A stretch of DNA of 64,000 nucleotides, taken from Mycolicibacterium crocinum (GTDB lineage: Bacteria > Actinomycetota > Actinomycetes > Mycobacteriales > Mycobacteriaceae). The translations under genes were made by a program, and so were the position numbers. The stretch is from NCBI RefSeq assembly GCF_022370635.2, contig NZ_CP092362.2:1860001-1924000 (forward strand), written 5' to 3'. The notes under the pieces were generated by a model. That model had not been told where the DNA came from. It saw only the letters and a program-made list of their open reading frames with translations, and ran no database searches. This document shows, one piece after another, positions 29,440 through 40,794 of the stretch (position 1 is its first letter; each line of letters starts with the position of its first letter).

Positions 29440-30182
29440 CGCTGGCCGTCTCCGTTCCCATTGGTACGAAGGATCGTGCTGACCGAGGATTCCTCCTCGG
29501 TGCCGTCGGGGAGTCGGGCGAGCGTGTTGACGGCGTTGTGGCGGGCGTACACGCCGGGGTTGGGAAGTGGAGTCGCCCGTGCCCCGGTTTGGAAGCGCTC
29601 GACCACCAACTCCCGCTGGGTCTTTCGCCGCTCGAAGCGCTCCCGGTGCGCCAGCACCATCGCCCCGAGCGCCGCGGTGATCAGTAGCGCACTCGTCAAC
29701 TCGAACGCCCACAGATCGCGGGTGAAGATCAACGTCGCCAAACCCTGCACATTGCCGCCCGCATTGGCCTCCGCCAGGCCCACGAAGCCGGTGGTGGCGA
29801 TGTTGCCGATGCCGGCGATCAGCAGGATGCCGAATCCGAGACCCGCGACCATCGCGGCAACCCGTTGTCCACGAATGGTTTCCACCAGCGACTCCGAGGA
29901 ATCCACCCCGACGAGCATGAGCACGAACAGGAACAGCATCATTACCGCGCCGGTGTAGACCACCACCTGTACGACGCCGAGGAACAACGCGTCCTGTGCG
30001 ACGTAGACCATGGCCAGCGCGATCATCGTCGTCGCGAGGAAGATCGCGGAGTAGACCGCCTTGGGTGCCGCGACCACGCCGATCGCACCCGCGACCGCGA
30101 TGACGGCGAGGATCCAGAACGCGACGGCTTCGGCAGTGGTGGTGCGGGTCATCATCTCGGCCGCGAGCAGCGTCGTCGTCAT
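29436..30182 (-). CDS. nuoJ: NADH-quinone oxidoreductase subunit J
   Basis: This is a 248-residue membrane subunit with five helices and a hydrophilic C-terminal tail of about 70 residues (after [13 protein letters not shown]). The typical helix with the conserved Tyr is [20 protein letters not shown]. The chosen start is ATG 30182, overlapping the nuoI stop. The long tail is a mycobacterial feature. Confidence 0.93.
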   Translation of the reverse strand: MTTTLLAAEMMTRTTTAEAVAFWILAVIAVAGAIGVVAAPKAVYSAIFLATTMIALAMVYVAQDALFLGVVQVVVYTGAVMMLFLFVLMLVGVDSSESLVETIRGQRVAAMVAGLGFGILLIAGIGNIATTGFVGLAEANAGGNVQGLATLIFTRDLWAFELTSALLITAALGAMVLAHRERFERRKTQRELVVERFQTGARATPLPNPGVYARHNAVNTLARLPDGTEEESSVSTILRTNGNGDGQR

Positions 30183-30700
30183 CGCGTCAGTCCCTCGCGG
30201 GTGACATGGCCGAGGTAGTAGTCGTCGTCCGTCGCCCCGGGCGTCATCGCATGGGGAGGTGGTTGCATGCCGGGTTGTAGTGGGGCCAGTAGTTTGTCTT
30301 TGCCGTAGATGAGGTCGGAGCGGTTGTCGTCGGCCATCTCGTAGACGTTGGTCATCGTCAGGGCGCGGGTGGGGCAGGCCTCGATGCACAGTCCGCAGCC
30401 GATGCAGCGCAGATAGTTGATCTGGTACACCCGCCCGTAGCGTTCACCCGGGGAGAAGCGTTGCTGCTCGGTGTTATCCGCGCCTTCGACGTAGATCGCG
30501 TCGGCGGGGCACGCCCAGGCGCACAACTCGCAGCCGATGCACTTCTCCAGCCCGTCGGCGTAACGGTTGAGTTGGTGGCGGCCGTGATAGCGCGGGGCGA
30601 CCGGCCCGGGCTTCTCCGGATACTCCTCGGTGATGGGTCGTTTGAACATGGTCCCGAACGTCACGCCGAAACCCTTGACCGCGTCGAGGAACTTAGGCAT
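30179..30700 (-). CDS. nuoI: NADH-quinone oxidoreductase subunit I (8Fe ferredoxin-type)
   Basis: The 173-residue protein carries two 4Fe-4S motifs, [12 protein letters not shown] and [12 protein letters not shown], which pass electrons between NuoG and NuoB. The start ATG 30700 lies inside the 3' end of nuoH (8-base overlap), and the N-terminus [15 protein letters not shown] matches other actinobacterial NuoI. The C-terminal extension after residue 130 lacks Cys. Confidence 0.95.
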   Translation of the reverse strand: MPKFLDAVKGFGVTFGTMFKRPITEEYPEKPGPVAPRYHGRHQLNRYADGLEKCIGCELCAWACPADAIYVEGADNTEQQRFSPGERYGRVYQINYLRCIGCGLCIEACPTRALTMTNVYEMADDNRSDLIYGKDKLLAPLQPGMQPPPHAMTPGATDDDYYLGHVTREGLTR

Positions 30701-31922
30701 CTGCTTTCTCCTTGCTCGGCACCGGCGACCCGGGCAGTGGAGGTACCGGGAACCCACCGGCGCCGGTTGGAGTCGGCGGCGGTGCGGTGGAATGCTGACT
30801 GAGCTTGTGCCGCAGCGAGTTCGCGGCCAGCAGGGCAAGTAGCAGTACGGCAGCTGCGATGAGGTTGGGAATGATGCCGCTGTGGCCGATGCTGTGCAGG
30901 ACGGCGACGATCATGATCCAGACCAGGGAGACGGGGATGAGGAGTTTCCAGCCCAGTGCCATGAATTGGTCGTAGCGCAGTCGGGGCAGGGTGGCGCGCA
31001 GCCACATGAACACGAACAGGAATGTCCACACCTTGGCCACGAACCAGATCAGCGGCCACCAGCCGGTATTGGCTCCGTCGATCAGGCTGATCGGCCACGG
31101 GGCATGCCACCCGCCGAGGAACAGGGTGGTGGCCAGCGCGGAGACGGTGGTCATGTTGACGTATTCGGCGAGCATGAACATCGCGAACTTCAGCGACGAG
31201 TATTCGGTGTGGAATCCGCCCACCAGTTCGCCTTCGGCCTCGGGCAGGTCGAACGGCGCCCGGTTGGTCTCACCGACCATCGACGTCACGTACACCGCGA
31301 AGGACGGCAGCAGCAGGAACACATACCAGGTGTGTTCCTGGGCGGCGACGATCCCGGAGGTGGACATGGTGCCGGCGTGGAGGAACACCGCCGCGAACGA
31401 CAGGGCCATGGCGATCTCGTAGGAGATCACCTGAGCGCTGGAGCGCAGACCGCCCAGCAGCGGGTAGGTCGACCCTGACGCCCACCCGGCGAGGACGATG
31501 CCGTACACCCCGATCGAGGTGACCGCGAGGATGTAGAGCACTGCCACCGGCAGGTCGGTCAACTGCAGCGGGGTGCGGTGACCGAACACCGACACCACCG
31601 GACCCAACGGGATCACCGCGAACGCCATGATCGCCGGGATCACCGAAATGACCGGGGCCATCAGGTAAATGGGTTTGTCCACCCCGGCTGGGGTCAGGCC
31701 CTCCTTGAGCGCCAGCTTGATGCCGTCGGCCAGCGACTGCAGCAACCCGAACGGGCCGACCCGGTTCGGGCCGTAGCGCATCTGCATGCGGCCCAGGATC
31801 TTGCGCTCCAATAGGATCGCGACGAGCACTGTCAAGAGTAGGAAGGCGAAGACCGCGACGGCTTTGATCAGGATCAACCACCACGGATCCCGGCCGAACA
31901 TGCTCAGATCGGGGTAGGTCAT
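30693..31922 (-). CDS. nuoH: NADH-quinone oxidoreductase subunit H
   Basis: This is a 409-residue membrane subunit at the junction with the peripheral arm; with NuoB and NuoD it forms the quinone chamber. Signatures are [22 protein letters not shown] near residue 51 and [20 protein letters not shown] near 218. A Pro-rich cytoplasmic tail follows the last helix (about 380-409). The start overlaps the nuoG stop by ATGA. Confidence 0.95.
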   Translation of the reverse strand: MTYPDLSMFGRDPWWLILIKAVAVFAFLLLTVLVAILLERKILGRMQMRYGPNRVGPFGLLQSLADGIKLALKEGLTPAGVDKPIYLMAPVISVIPAIMAFAVIPLGPVVSVFGHRTPLQLTDLPVAVLYILAVTSIGVYGIVLAGWASGSTYPLLGGLRSSAQVISYEIAMALSFAAVFLHAGTMSTSGIVAAQEHTWYVFLLLPSFAVYVTSMVGETNRAPFDLPEAEGELVGGFHTEYSSLKFAMFMLAEYVNMTTVSALATTLFLGGWHAPWPISLIDGANTGWWPLIWFVAKVWTFLFVFMWLRATLPRLRYDQFMALGWKLLIPVSLVWIMIVAVLHSIGHSGIIPNLIAAAVLLLALLAANSLRHKLSQHSTAPPPTPTGAGGFPVPPLPGSPVPSKEKADA

Positions 31923-34300
31923 GCCCGGGCCTCCCGCTCGATGCTGACGACCGCACCCGTGGTCACCCCGAGCTGTTCATGCACCGGACTGCCCGGTGAG
32001 TTCAGCGGCAGCCACACCACACCGTCGACCATCTCGGTGATGGCCAAGGGGAGCGCGATCTCGCCGCGGCCCGTCGAAACGACGACCACATCACCGTTGG
32101 CGGCGCCGATCCCGGCCGCCGTCACCGCCGACAACCGCACCACCGCCGGCCGCGCTGTACCCGCCAGATACGGCTCGCCGTCCTGCAATCGGCCGTCGTC
32201 GAGCAACATCCGCCAGCCGGCCAGCACCGCCTCGCGGGAGTCCAACGGCGGCGGCTCCTTCGGGGCCACCGATGGCGCAGCGGGTCGCGGACCGTCCCAC
32301 TGGCCCAGCCCGGCGAGCTCGGCGCGGGCCTCCTCGGCGGTGCGGAACCCGAGGTCCACACCCAGTTCGTCGGCGAGGATCTGCAGTACCCGGAGGTCCG
32401 GGAAGGCGTTGGAGGTCAGCGCCGGCTCGAACGGTCGAATCCGGCCCTCCCAGTTCAGGAATGAACCGGCCTTCTCGGCGACCGGTGATATCGGGAACAC
32501 GACATCGGCCAGCGCGGTGATCGCCGACTCCCGCAGTTCAAGGCTGACCACGAAGTTCGCCGACTCGATCGCGGCGAGCGCGGCAGGCGGGTCGGGAAGG
32601 TCGACGGCGTCCACGCCGCCGATGAGGAGTGCGTCCAGTTCACCGCCGGCTGCGGCGATGAGAATGTCGGCGGTGTCGCGCCCGGGCTCTTCCGGTAGGT
32701 CGTCGACGTGCCATGCGGTTGCGAGTTGTTGGCGCGCAACGGTTTCAGCAACCGGCCGGGCGCCGGGTAGCAGGCTCGGCAGGCAACCGGTCTCCACGGC
32801 GCCGCGGTCACCGGCGCGGCGGGGGATCCAGGCCAGGCGAGCCCCGGTGCGGTCGGACAGGCGGATCGCCGCCGACAGCGCGCCCGCGCTGGTGGCGAGT
32901 CGTTCTCCGGCCAGAATGATCGCTCCCGGCGGCATTTCCTCGGCGAGCGCATCGAGGGCGGCTGCTTCTTGACCGGGCGCGGTCAGCACCACCCGAGCCG
33001 AGAGCTTCTCCGATCCATAAGACACCATCGGCGCAATGGTCAGCACGCGCAGCCCGTGCTTTCGGACCGCTTTGCGCAGTCGCAGGAACACGATTGGGGA
33101 TTCGTCTTCGGGTTCGAACCCGGCGAGCACCACCATCGGTGCGGCCTGTAGGTCCGCATAGCTGATGTCGCGGCGTCCGGCGACATGTGCCGCCAGGAAG
33201 TCCTGTTCCTCGACCGAATGCGGACGAGAGCGGAAGTCGATGTCGTTGGTGTCCAGGGCGATTCGCGCGAACTTGGCGTAGGCGTAGGCGTCCTCGGCGG
33301 TGGTGCGGCCACCCACCAGCACACCGGCCCGGCCGGACCGCAGTCCCGCGGCGGCCACCGCGATGGCTTCCGACCACGACGCCGGGCGCAACGCGCCGTT
33401 CTCGTCGCGCACCATCGGGGTGGTCAACCGGTCACCGACCCGGGTGTAGGTGAAGGCCCAGCGGCCCTTGTCGCAGTTCCATTCCTCGTTGACTTCCGGG
33501 TCGTCGCCGGCCAGCCGCCGTAGCACCACGCCGCGGCGGTGATCGGTGCGCTGGGCGCATCCGGACGCGCAGTGCTCACACACGCTGGGGCTGGACACCA
33601 GGTCGAAGGGGCGGGCCCGGAACCGGTAGGCGGTTCCGGTCAATGCCCCGACCGGGCAGATCTGCACCGTGTTGCCGCTGAAGTAGGAATCGAACGGCTC
33701 ACCCGGTCCGATTCCCACCTGCTGCAGGGCGCCGCGCTCGAGCAGCGAGATGAACGGATCTCCGGCGATCTGCTCGGAAAACCGTGTGCAGCGGGCACAC
33801 AACACACACCGCTCCCGATCCAGCAGCACCTGACTGGACAGATTGATCGGCTTGGGAAAGGTGCGCTTGATGTCTTCGAAGCGGGTTTCGACCCGCCCGT
33901 TGGACATCGCCTGGTTCTGCAGCGGGCATTCGCCGCCCTTGTCGCAGACCGGGCAGTCCAGCGGATGGTTGATCAACAGCAGCTCCATCACCCCGTGCTG
34001 CGCCTTGTCGGCGGCCTCGGAGGTGAACTGGGTGCGCACCACCATGCCGTCAGACACCGTGGTGGTGCAGCTGGCCATCGGCTTGCGCTGGCCCTCCACC
34101 TCGACCAGACACTGCCGGCACGCCCCGACCGGGTCCAGCAGCGGATGGTCGCAGAACCGGGGGATCTGCACGCCCATCAGCTCCGCGGCGCGAATCACCA
34201 AGGTGCCCTTGGGTACCGTCACCTCGACGTCGTCGATGACGAGCGTGATCATCTCCACGGGCGGCGCCTCGTGAGCCCCGGTCTCCGAGATCTGCGTCAT
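31919..34300 (-). CDS. nuoG: NADH-quinone oxidoreductase subunit G
   Basis: The 793-residue iron-sulfur subunit has a 2Fe-2S ferredoxin domain first ([15 protein letters not shown] near residues 50-64), then the His-Cys3 4Fe-4S site ([17 protein letters not shown]) and a further 4Fe-4S site ([10 protein letters not shown]). The C-terminal two thirds resemble a molybdopterin oxidoreductase that has lost its cofactor role. An additional Cys set ([11 protein letters not shown], about 240) matches the extra N7-type cluster of some bacteria. ATG 34300 overlaps the nuoF stop. Confidence 0.95.
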   Translation of the reverse strand: MTQISETGAHEAPPVEMITLVIDDVEVTVPKGTLVIRAAELMGVQIPRFCDHPLLDPVGACRQCLVEVEGQRKPMASCTTTVSDGMVVRTQFTSEAADKAQHGVMELLLINHPLDCPVCDKGGECPLQNQAMSNGRVETRFEDIKRTFPKPINLSSQVLLDRERCVLCARCTRFSEQIAGDPFISLLERGALQQVGIGPGEPFDSYFSGNTVQICPVGALTGTAYRFRARPFDLVSSPSVCEHCASGCAQRTDHRRGVVLRRLAGDDPEVNEEWNCDKGRWAFTYTRVGDRLTTPMVRDENGALRPASWSEAIAVAAAGLRSGRAGVLVGGRTTAEDAYAYAKFARIALDTNDIDFRSRPHSVEEQDFLAAHVAGRRDISYADLQAAPMVVLAGFEPEDESPIVFLRLRKAVRKHGLRVLTIAPMVSYGSEKLSARVVLTAPGQEAAALDALAEEMPPGAIILAGERLATSAGALSAAIRLSDRTGARLAWIPRRAGDRGAVETGCLPSLLPGARPVAETVARQQLATAWHVDDLPEEPGRDTADILIAAAGGELDALLIGGVDAVDLPDPPAALAAIESANFVVSLELRESAITALADVVFPISPVAEKAGSFLNWEGRIRPFEPALTSNAFPDLRVLQILADELGVDLGFRTAEEARAELAGLGQWDGPRPAAPSVAPKEPPPLDSREAVLAGWRMLLDDGRLQDGEPYLAGTARPAVVRLSAVTAAGIGAANGDVVVVSTGRGEIALPLAITEMVDGVVWLPLNSPGSPVHEQLGVTTGAVVSIEREARA

Positions 34301-35625
34301 CAGGCTCCCACCCCTTCCGGTGCGGCCAGCATTGAGGCATACGGATCGAACGGGCAACTCCCGCCCAGATGTGCCTCGTACTCGGCACGGAAATGCTTGA
34401 TTGAGGAGATGATCGGGGACGCGGCGCCATCACCCAACGCGCAGAACGACTTTCCGAATATGGTGTCGGAGATGTCGAGCAGCTTGCCGATGTCCGCCTC
34501 GGTGCCGCGGCCCGTCTCGAGTCGTTCATAGATCTGGCTGAGCCAGTAGGTGCCTTCGCGGCACGGTGTGCATTTCCCGCAGGATTCGTGGGCGTAGAAC
34601 TGGGTCCAGCGCCGCACCGCTCGCACCACGCAGGTGGTTTCGTCGAAGATCTGCAATGCCTTGGTGCCGAGCATCGAACCGACCGACGCCATACCTTCGT
34701 AATCCAGTGGCACGTCGAGATGTTCGGCCGTCAGCAGCGGGGTCGAGGATCCGCCCGGCGTCCAGAACTTCAGCTCGTGACCGGCTCGGACACCGCCGGC
34801 GTAGTCGAGCAGTTCGCGCAACGTGATCCCCAGCGGAGCCTCGTACTGGCCGGGATTGGTGACGTGGCCGGACAACGAATACAGCGTGAAGCCAGGCGAT
34901 TTCTCCGAACCCATCTCTTTGAACCAGTCCACGCCGCCCAGCAGAATCGGCGGCACGCTGGCGATGGATTCGACGTTGTTGACCACCGTCGGGCAGGCGT
35001 AGAGTCCCGCGACCGCGGGAAACGGTGGGCGCAGGCGTGGTTGGCCGCGTCGGCCCTCCAGCGAATCCAGCAGGGCGGTCTCCTCACCGCAGATATAGGC
35101 GCCCGCACCGGCATGCACGATCAAGTCCAGATCGAATCCCGAGCCCTGAATGTCGGTGCCGAGATAGCCCGCCTGGTAGGCCTCGGCCACCGCGGTCTGC
35201 AACCGGCGCAGCACCGGCACCACCTCGCCGCGGACATAGATGAAGGCGTGCCGGGCCCGAATCGCGTAGGCGGCGATGATCGCACCCTCGATCAGAAAGT
35301 GCGGCGTGGTCAACATCAGCGGAATGTCTTTACACGTACCGGGTTCCGACTCGTCGGCGTTGACCACCAGGTACTTGGGTTTGGCCCCGGCGCCGGTGGC
35401 GTCCTGAGGGATGAACGACCATTTGGTGCCGGTCGGAAAACCCGCACCACCGCGGCCGCGTAACCCGGACTCTTTGACCGTCGCGATCACGTCATCGGGC
35501 TTCATGCCGAGCGCCGTGCGCAGCGCCTGATAACCGTCGTGACGCAGATATGTCTCGAGCGTCCACGGTTCGGGTTCGTCCCAGAACCGGCTGAGAACCG
35601 GCGTCAGCGGTGTGGCCGGGGTCAT
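34300..35625 (-). CDS. nuoF: NADH-quinone oxidoreductase subunit F
   Basis: This 441-residue subunit oxidises NADH. It has the NADH and FMN site [16 protein letters not shown] near residue 53, a second FMN segment [20 protein letters not shown] near 170, and the 4Fe-4S motif [15 protein letters not shown] near 350. The start overlaps the nuoE stop. Length is typical. Confidence 0.96.
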   Translation of the reverse strand: MTPATPLTPVLSRFWDEPEPWTLETYLRHDGYQALRTALGMKPDDVIATVKESGLRGRGGAGFPTGTKWSFIPQDATGAGAKPKYLVVNADESEPGTCKDIPLMLTTPHFLIEGAIIAAYAIRARHAFIYVRGEVVPVLRRLQTAVAEAYQAGYLGTDIQGSGFDLDLIVHAGAGAYICGEETALLDSLEGRRGQPRLRPPFPAVAGLYACPTVVNNVESIASVPPILLGGVDWFKEMGSEKSPGFTLYSLSGHVTNPGQYEAPLGITLRELLDYAGGVRAGHELKFWTPGGSSTPLLTAEHLDVPLDYEGMASVGSMLGTKALQIFDETTCVVRAVRRWTQFYAHESCGKCTPCREGTYWLSQIYERLETGRGTEADIGKLLDISDTIFGKSFCALGDGAASPIISSIKHFRAEYEAHLGGSCPFDPYASMLAAPEGVGA

Positions 35626-36356
35626 TTCCCCTCGCCTTCTCCGAACGCGGGCGCAGACATGTCCAACTCACGAGCCACCCGGAGGCCGGCTAGAGTTGCA
35701 GCACCCGGAGCGCCACCGTCGGCGCTCACCTCACCGGTCAACCCGGCGAGCGTTCGCGCGGTCTCCCGGAACGGGCAGACTTGCGATCCGCGGGTGGCTT
35801 GGGGTTGCTTGCCTGCTCGAATCTCGTCGACGAGTTGTCGTGCGCTGGTGGGGGTTTGGTTGTCGAAGAATTCCCAGTTGACCATGACGACGGGGGCGTA
35901 GTCGCAGGCGGCGTTGCACTCGATGTGTTCCAAGGTGATCCGGCCGTCGCTAGTGGTGTCTCCGGGATGGATGCCGAGTTCGCGTTGCAGGGTTTCGAGG
36001 ATGGCGTCGCCGCCCATGATGGCGCACAGGGTGTTCGTGCACACCCCGACCAGGTAGTCGCCGGTGGGGGTGCGCCGGTACATCGAGTAGAACGTCGCCA
36101 CCGCCGCCACTTCGGCCTCGGTGAGGTCGAGTTGTTCGGCGCAGAAGGAGATTCCGGCAGTCGTGAGGTACCCGTCTTCGGCTTGCACCAGGTGCAGCAG
36201 CGGCAGCAGGGCCGAGCGGGCCTGCGGGTAGCGGGCGATGATCGTGGCCGCGTCGGCGGACAACCGTGCAGTGACATCGGCTGCGTACTTCGCGGGTCCG
36301 CTGATGGGGGGTCCGGGCTCGTCCGGGCGTGGCCCCAACACCAGGTCGATGCTCAC
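35622..36356 (-). CDS. nuoE: NADH-quinone oxidoreductase subunit E
   Basis: The 244-residue subunit carries the 2Fe-2S cluster N1a on Cys106, Cys111, Cys147 and Cys151 ([12 protein letters not shown] and [10 protein letters not shown]). It is longer than the E. coli protein because of a C-terminal extension of about 60 residues, common in actinobacteria. The start is GTG, overlapping the nuoD stop. Confidence 0.94.
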   Translation of the reverse strand: MSIDLVLGPRPDEPGPPISGPAKYAADVTARLSADAATIIARYPQARSALLPLLHLVQAEDGYLTTAGISFCAEQLDLTEAEVAAVATFYSMYRRTPTGDYLVGVCTNTLCAIMGGDAILETLQRELGIHPGDTTSDGRITLEHIECNAACDYAPVVMVNWEFFDNQTPTSARQLVDEIRAGKQPQATRGSQVCPFRETARTLAGLTGEVSADGGAPGAATLAGLRVARELDMSAPAFGEGEGK

Positions 36357-37651
36357 CTGTCCACCCCTCCCATGACCGGATCGATGGAGGCGACGGCGGC
36401 GATGACGTCGGCGACCATGCCGCCCTCACACATCGCGGCCACCGCTTGCAGATTGGTGAACGACGGATCGCGGTAATGCACCCGATACGGCCGCGTCCCA
36501 CCGTCGGACACCATGTGCACGCCCAGCTCGCCGCGCGGGGATTCGACGGCGATGTAAACCTGTCCGGCCGGCACCCGGATGCCTTCGGTGACCAGTTTGA
36601 AGTGGTGGATCAGCCCCTCCATGGAGGTGCCCATGATCTTGGCGATATGCGCCGGCGAATTACCCAACCCGTCCGGGCCGAGTTGTAGGTCGGCGGGCCA
36701 GGCGAGTTTCTTGTCGCTGATCATCACCGGTCCCGGCTCGAGCCGATCCAGACACTGCTGCACGATTTTCAGTGATTCGTGCATCTCGCCGATCCGGATC
36801 AGATAGCGGCCGTAGCAGTCCGCCCCGGTGTCGGTGATGACATTGAAGTCGTAGGTCTCGTAGCCGCAATAGGGTTGGGTCTTGCGTAGATCGTGCGGAA
36901 GGCCGGTGGAGCGCAGCACCGGCCCGGTGATCCCCAGCGCCATGCATCCGGTCAGATCGAGGTAACCGATGCCCTGGGTGCGGGCCTTCCAGATGTAGTT
37001 CTCGGTCAACAGGTCTTCGAGTTCGCGCAACCGGCCCGGCAGGATCTTCAACAAGTCGCGCACCCGGTCGGGTCCGTCGTCGGGAAGGTCGGTCGCCAGC
37101 CCGCCGGGGCGGATGTAGGCGTTGTTCATCCGCAAACCGGTGATCGCCTCGAAGACCGACAGAATCAACTCGCGCTCGCGGAAGCCGAAGAACATCGGGG
37201 TCATCGCCCCCAACTCCATGCCGCCGGTGGCCAGTGCCACCAAATGGCTTGAGATGCGGTTGAGTTCCATCATCATGACCCGCACGACGCTGGCGCGGTC
37301 CGGGATCTGGTCGGTGATGTCCAGGAGTTGTTCGACGCCTAGGCAGTAGGCGGTCTCGTTGAAAAACGGGGACAGATAATCCATCCGGGTCACAAACGTC
37401 ACACCCTGGGTCCAGGTGCGGTACTCCAGGTTCTTCTCGATCCCGGTATGCAAATACCCAATCCCGCACCGGGCTTCGGTGACCGTCTCACCCTCGATCT
37501 CGAGGATCAGCCGCAGCACTCCATGCGTCGAGGGGTGCTGTGGGCCCATGTTGACCACGATGCGTTCGCCGGCTTCACCCGCGCGGGCGGCGGCGACGAT
37601 GTCCTCCCAGTCCTGGCCGCCCAGGACGATCACGTTCTCGTCGGTGCTCAT
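36353..37651 (-). CDS. nuoD: NADH-quinone oxidoreductase subunit D
   Basis: This 432-residue protein lines the quinone site. The typical segment is [21 protein letters not shown] split over residues 31-51, with the quinone-binding His and later Tyr conserved. [13 protein letters not shown] near 182 is the family signature. NuoC and NuoD are separate genes here, unlike the fused E. coli protein. The start ATG 37651 overlaps the nuoC stop by one base. Confidence 0.96.
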   Translation of the reverse strand: MSTDENVIVLGGQDWEDIVAAARAGEAGERIVVNMGPQHPSTHGVLRLILEIEGETVTEARCGIGYLHTGIEKNLEYRTWTQGVTFVTRMDYLSPFFNETAYCLGVEQLLDITDQIPDRASVVRVMMMELNRISSHLVALATGGMELGAMTPMFFGFRERELILSVFEAITGLRMNNAYIRPGGLATDLPDDGPDRVRDLLKILPGRLRELEDLLTENYIWKARTQGIGYLDLTGCMALGITGPVLRSTGLPHDLRKTQPYCGYETYDFNVITDTGADCYGRYLIRIGEMHESLKIVQQCLDRLEPGPVMISDKKLAWPADLQLGPDGLGNSPAHIAKIMGTSMEGLIHHFKLVTEGIRVPAGQVYIAVESPRGELGVHMVSDGGTRPYRVHYRDPSFTNLQAVAAMCEGGMVADVIAAVASIDPVMGGVDR

Positions 37652-38346
37652 CAGTGATACGACCTCCGCTCGTCGGGCGGGGGTATCTGGGCGCCGTGGT
37701 ATTCGACCGGCACACCGCCCAGTGGATAGTCCTTGCGCTGCGGGTGACCGACCCAGTCGTCGGGCATCTCGATGCGCGTCAAACCGGGATGGCCGTCGAA
37801 GACGATGCCGAAGAAGTCGTAGGTCTCCCGCTCATGCCAGTCAGTAGTCGGATACACCGAAAACAGCGACGGCACATGCGGATCCGCGTCGGGACACGCC
37901 ACCTCCAACTGCACCCGCCGGTTGTGGGTGATCGACATCAGTGGGTAGTACGCGTGCAATTCCCGCCCCGTGTCCTGTGGGTAGTGCACACCCGAAACGC
38001 CACAACACAATTCGAAGCGCAACCGCTTGTCGTCGCGTAGCGCCCGGGCGACGGCGATGAGGTGTTCGCGGCGGACGTCGAGGGTCAGCTGGTTGCGAAA
38101 GACCACCACGCGTTCGACGGCCGCGCTGAATCCGTCGTCACCCAGTACCTCGGTCAACCGGTCGACGACGTCGTCGAAGTAGCCGCCGTACGGCCGCGGT
38201 GTGCTGCCGGGCAGGGCGACTGCGCGGACCAGCCGGCCGTACCCGGAGGTATCGCCACTGCCGTTGATGCCGAACATGCCGCGGCGCACGCCGATGACCT
38301 CACCGCCGCTATCCGTGGCCGGATCACTTCGGTCCTGATCGCTCAC
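37651..38346 (-). CDS. nuoC: NADH-quinone oxidoreductase subunit C
   Basis: The 231-residue hydrophilic subunit of the peripheral arm has the signature [19 protein letters not shown] near residue 175 and [13 protein letters not shown] near the C-terminus. GTG 38346 is chosen as start: it overlaps the nuoB stop, and the following [20 protein letters not shown] matches the N-terminus of M. tuberculosis NuoC. An upstream in-frame extension would lie wholly inside nuoB. Confidence 0.94.
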   Translation of the reverse strand: MSDQDRSDPATDSGGEVIGVRRGMFGINGSGDTSGYGRLVRAVALPGSTPRPYGGYFDDVVDRLTEVLGDDGFSAAVERVVVFRNQLTLDVRREHLIAVARALRDDKRLRFELCCGVSGVHYPQDTGRELHAYYPLMSITHNRRVQLEVACPDADPHVPSLFSVYPTTDWHERETYDFFGIVFDGHPGLTRIEMPDDWVGHPQRKDYPLGGVPVEYHGAQIPPPDERRSYH

Positions 38347-38897
38347 CGGAGCAGCCCTTTGAGTTCCAGGGTGGTCGGCGCGGCCAGCGCAGCCTTTTCG
38401 GCTGCGGCGACGGCTTCGGCGCGGTGCACCCCCAACGGCATCTCGGCGATCTTGGCGTGCAACGCCAAAATCGCGTTCAGCAACATCTCCGGACGCGGCG
38501 GACACCCGGGCAGATAAATATCCACCGGCACCACATGATCCACACCCTGGACCACCGCATAGTTGTTGAACATGCCCCCGCTGGAGGCGCACACCCCCAT
38601 GGCCAACACCCACTTCGGTTCAGCCATCTGGTCATACACCTGGCGCAGCACCGGCGCCATCTTCTGACTCACCCGCCCCGCCACGATCATCAGATCCGCC
38701 TGACGCGGCGTGGCCGAAAACCGCTCCATGCCAAACCGGGCGATATCAAACCGCGGCGAGGCCGTCGCCATCATCTCGATGGCACAACACGCCAACCCGA
38801 ACGTCGCCGGCCACAACGACCCCTTACGCACGAACCCGGCGACTTTCTCCACCGTCGACAACACGATGCCGCCCGGCAGCGCCTCCTCTAATCCCAT
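38343..38897 (-). CDS. nuoB: NADH-quinone oxidoreductase subunit B
   Basis: The 184-residue subunit holds the terminal 4Fe-4S cluster N2 next to the quinone site. Its four Cys ligands are visible: the tandem pair Cys37-Cys38 (GLACCAIE), Cys103 (MGVCASSGG) and Cys132 (LPGCPPRP). ATG 38897 overlaps the end of nuoA by 10 bases and begins [10 protein letters not shown], as in other mycobacteria. Confidence 0.96.
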   Translation of the reverse strand: MGLEEALPGGIVLSTVEKVAGFVRKGSLWPATFGLACCAIEMMATASPRFDIARFGMERFSATPRQADLMIVAGRVSQKMAPVLRQVYDQMAEPKWVLAMGVCASSGGMFNNYAVVQGVDHVVPVDIYLPGCPPRPEMLLNAILALHAKIAEMPLGVHRAEAVAAAEKAALAAPTTLELKGLLR

Positions 38898-39247
38898 TCC
38901 AGCCCACCCCGACGCCACACATACCCGTACGCCACAAACACCGTCGCCATGAAAATCAACATCTCCACCAGCGCGAACGTCCCCAACGCGTCAAACGAGA
39001 CCGCCCACGGATACAAGAACACGATCTCGATGTCGAACACGATGAACAACATCGCCGTCAGGTAGTACTTGATCGGGAACCGCTGACCAGCCGGCTCACC
39101 GGCCACCGGCTCGATCCCGCACTCATAGGCTTCCAGCTTGGCCCGATTGAACCGCCGAGGTCCGATCACCAGCGCGATCACCACCGACACCACCGCAAAC
39201 CCAGCCGCTATCACCCCCAACACCAGGATGGGTAGGTACAAATTCAT
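38888..39247 (-). CDS. nuoA: NADH-quinone oxidoreductase subunit A
   Basis: This is a three-helix membrane protein of 119 residues and the first gene of the nuo operon. The conserved segment [22 protein letters not shown] lies at about residues 41-62 and [17 protein letters not shown] at about 65-81. The ATG at 39247 is preceded by GAGGAG, but at a rather long distance of 12 bases, within the loop of a perfect inverted repeat (see the leader hairpin). Confidence 0.95.
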   Translation of the reverse strand: MNLYLPILVLGVIAAGFAVVSVVIALVIGPRRFNRAKLEAYECGIEPVAGEPAGQRFPIKYYLTAMLFIVFDIEIVFLYPWAVSFDALGTFALVEMLIFMATVFVAYGYVWRRGGLEWD

Positions 39248-39249
39248 AT

Positions 39250-39298
39250 GGCTGTGTCACTCCTCGCTTGGGCTGGAGATGTGAGCTAAGACACAGCC
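39250..39298 (-). promoter_or_regulatory. Inverted repeat in the nuoA leader enclosing the ribosome binding site
   Basis: On the minus strand, GGCTGTGTC (39298-39290) and GACACAGCC (39258-39250) are perfectly complementary 9-bp arms. The 31-base loop contains GAGGAG (39265-39260), and the second arm ends two bases before the nuoA ATG. Folding would hold the start codon at the foot of a stem and shorten the effective distance to the ribosome binding site. A role in translation control is inference. Confidence 0.4.
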
Positions 39299-39412
39299 TA
39301 CCGATCTTGAGTCGTGGGTTGCCGCGTTTTCGTTAGGATGTCTTCAAGAGCTGAGCGCGGCCAATCTCGGTCCGGGATGGCAAGGGCGACAGCGCAATTG
39401 GCGTTTCTGCTA

Positions 39413-39814
39413 CTACACAGCTGCGCGCAGCAAACCGACGACCGCCTCGCCGAGCCGTACCGGGTCGATCGGGTGCGGCACGGCGGCCTCCGCGCGCGAC
39501 CAGTTGGCCAGCCACGCGTCGTCGGAACGGCCGGTCAGCACCAGCACCGGCGGACAGTCGTCGATCTCGTCTTTGAGTTGTTTGGCAATGCCCATGCCGC
39601 CGACCGGAGACGCCTCGCCGTCGAGGATCACCAGATCGAATCCGCCGGCGTCCATCAACTGGATCACCATCGGCCCGGTGGCCACATCGGTGTAGGTGAG
39701 GTCCGGCAGTTCGGGATGGACGCGCGTGCCCAGGGCAAGGCGCACCTGCTCACGGGTGCGGGCATTGCTGCTGTAGACCAGCACGTGGAGGGGCTGTGCG
39801 CCCGGGCGAGACAC
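39413..39814 (-). CDS. Orphan receiver-domain protein, Rv3143-like, with degenerate active site
   Basis: The 133-residue protein is a stand-alone CheY-like receiver without an output domain, equal in length and position (upstream of nuo) to M. tuberculosis Rv3143. The phosphoacceptor position is kept as Asp65 (LVILDGEASP) and the Thr/Ser switch as LTGR near 94. The N-terminal acidic pair is replaced by YSSN (about 14-17), and the conserved Lys is His114 (AAVPHPIDP). Metal-dependent phosphorylation is thus doubtful. Rv3143 has been linked to Nuo activity in the literature as I recall, and the synteny here agrees with a function tied to complex I. Confidence 0.85.
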   Translation of the reverse strand: MSRPGAQPLHVLVYSSNARTREQVRLALGTRVHPELPDLTYTDVATGPMVIQLMDAGGFDLVILDGEASPVGGMGIAKQLKDEIDDCPPVLVLTGRSDDAWLANWSRAEAAVPHPIDPVRLGEAVVGLLRAAV

Positions 39815-39869
39815 GCAGCCGATGCTACTGCGAAATGGCCTGTCGCCTAGGGCGTTCGGCAGGTTCGGC

Positions 39870-40400
39870 TCAGGCCTTGGCGAAGACGACGTCGGCCAGC
39901 AGTGTGGTGGTGGCGGGCATCATGCCGATCATGTTGCCGCTGACGCCGAATGTGGTGCGGTCGACCGAGGTCTGGGCGGTCAGCTGTACCGTGCCGTCGC
40001 CGAGGGGCGTGATCGTTGCCGACAACGGCAGCGGTTGGCTGACGCCGCGCGCGGTGAGGGTGGCGGTGAGATCGGCGGTGTCATCGGCGGTGGGTTTCAG
40101 CGCGGTCACTTCGACGCGGATGTCGGGATGGTTCTCGACGTCGAAGAAGTCGGCCGAGCGTAAGTGCTCATCGCGCTTGCCGATGCCCGTCTTCAGCGAC
40201 GACGCCCGGACGTCCAACCGGCCCGACACCGCGCCGTTCGCACCGATCTGGCCGGTGCCGCTCACATCGCCGAATTTGCCGGTGACGGTGGCCAACCCCC
40301 AGAACGTCTTGTTCTTGAAGCGAACCGACGACCGCGCGGGAACCAGTTGCCAGGTCCCGGCGGCGCCGGGATCGTTGAGCAGCGCGTGCAATGCGGACAT
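39870..40400 (-). CDS. YceI-family lipid-binding protein
   Basis: The 176-residue protein has the YceI lipocalin-like barrel pattern: GTWQLVPARSSVRFKNKTFWG at the start of the domain (split over about 15-36), ASSLKTGIGKRDEHLRSADFF near 87 and VSGNMIGMMP near 155. YceI proteins bind isoprenoids or other long-chain amphiphiles. There is no signal peptide, so it should be cytoplasmic. It is the last gene of the TetR-led operon, 10 bases after the SnoaL-like gene, and may carry a hydrophobic intermediate of that pathway (inference). Confidence 0.82.
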   Translation of the reverse strand: MSALHALLNDPGAAGTWQLVPARSSVRFKNKTFWGLATVTGKFGDVSGTGQIGANGAVSGRLDVRASSLKTGIGKRDEHLRSADFFDVENHPDIRVEVTALKPTADDTADLTATLTARGVSQPLPLSATITPLGDGTVQLTAQTSVDRTTFGVSGNMIGMMPATTTLLADVVFAKA

Positions 40401-40410
40401 CTCATCTCCC

Positions 40411-40794
40411 TCACGACAGCAGCGGCGCCAGGTCGGCCGGATCGAGGTATTCGTCGATCCGCCGGATCAGGCCGTCGTCTCCGATCTTCACCACCAGGCA
40501 TACCCGAAGGGCCACGTCTTCACCGCGGGTGGAGGTGCAGTGCAGGATGTGCTGCTGGACGAAGCCGCCGTTGAAGACCTGCCGGTCGAGCACCTCGTAG
40601 TGCCGGTAGGTGGTGGCGCCGACGTACCACCGGATGACTTTCAGGGCGCGGGTCTTGTCGCTGTCGCGCTCATCGCCGGTGTGCCAGACGGTGACATCGT
40701 CGGACCACAGTGCCGCCACTGCGTCCACGTCACCGTCGGTGATGGCGGCGAACAGTCGATCGGCGGCCTGCAGAATGCGGGTGTCTCCTGCCAT
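40411..40794 (-). CDS. SnoaL/NTF2-like small protein
   Basis: The 127-residue protein has the NTF2-like alpha-beta roll pattern of SnoaL-type proteins (QAADRLFAAITDGDVDAVAALWSDD split at about 8-32, then VTVWHTGDERD). These are small enzymes or ligand-binding proteins acting on cyclic or steroid-like compounds. ATG 40794 overlaps the upstream stop (ATGA); a GTG one codon earlier is possible. Catalytic residues cannot be named. Confidence 0.75.
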   Translation of the reverse strand: MAGDTRILQAADRLFAAITDGDVDAVAALWSDDVTVWHTGDERDSDKTRALKVIRWYVGATTYRHYEVLDRQVFNGGFVQQHILHCTSTRGEDVALRVCLVVKIGDDGLIRRIDEYLDPADLAPLLS

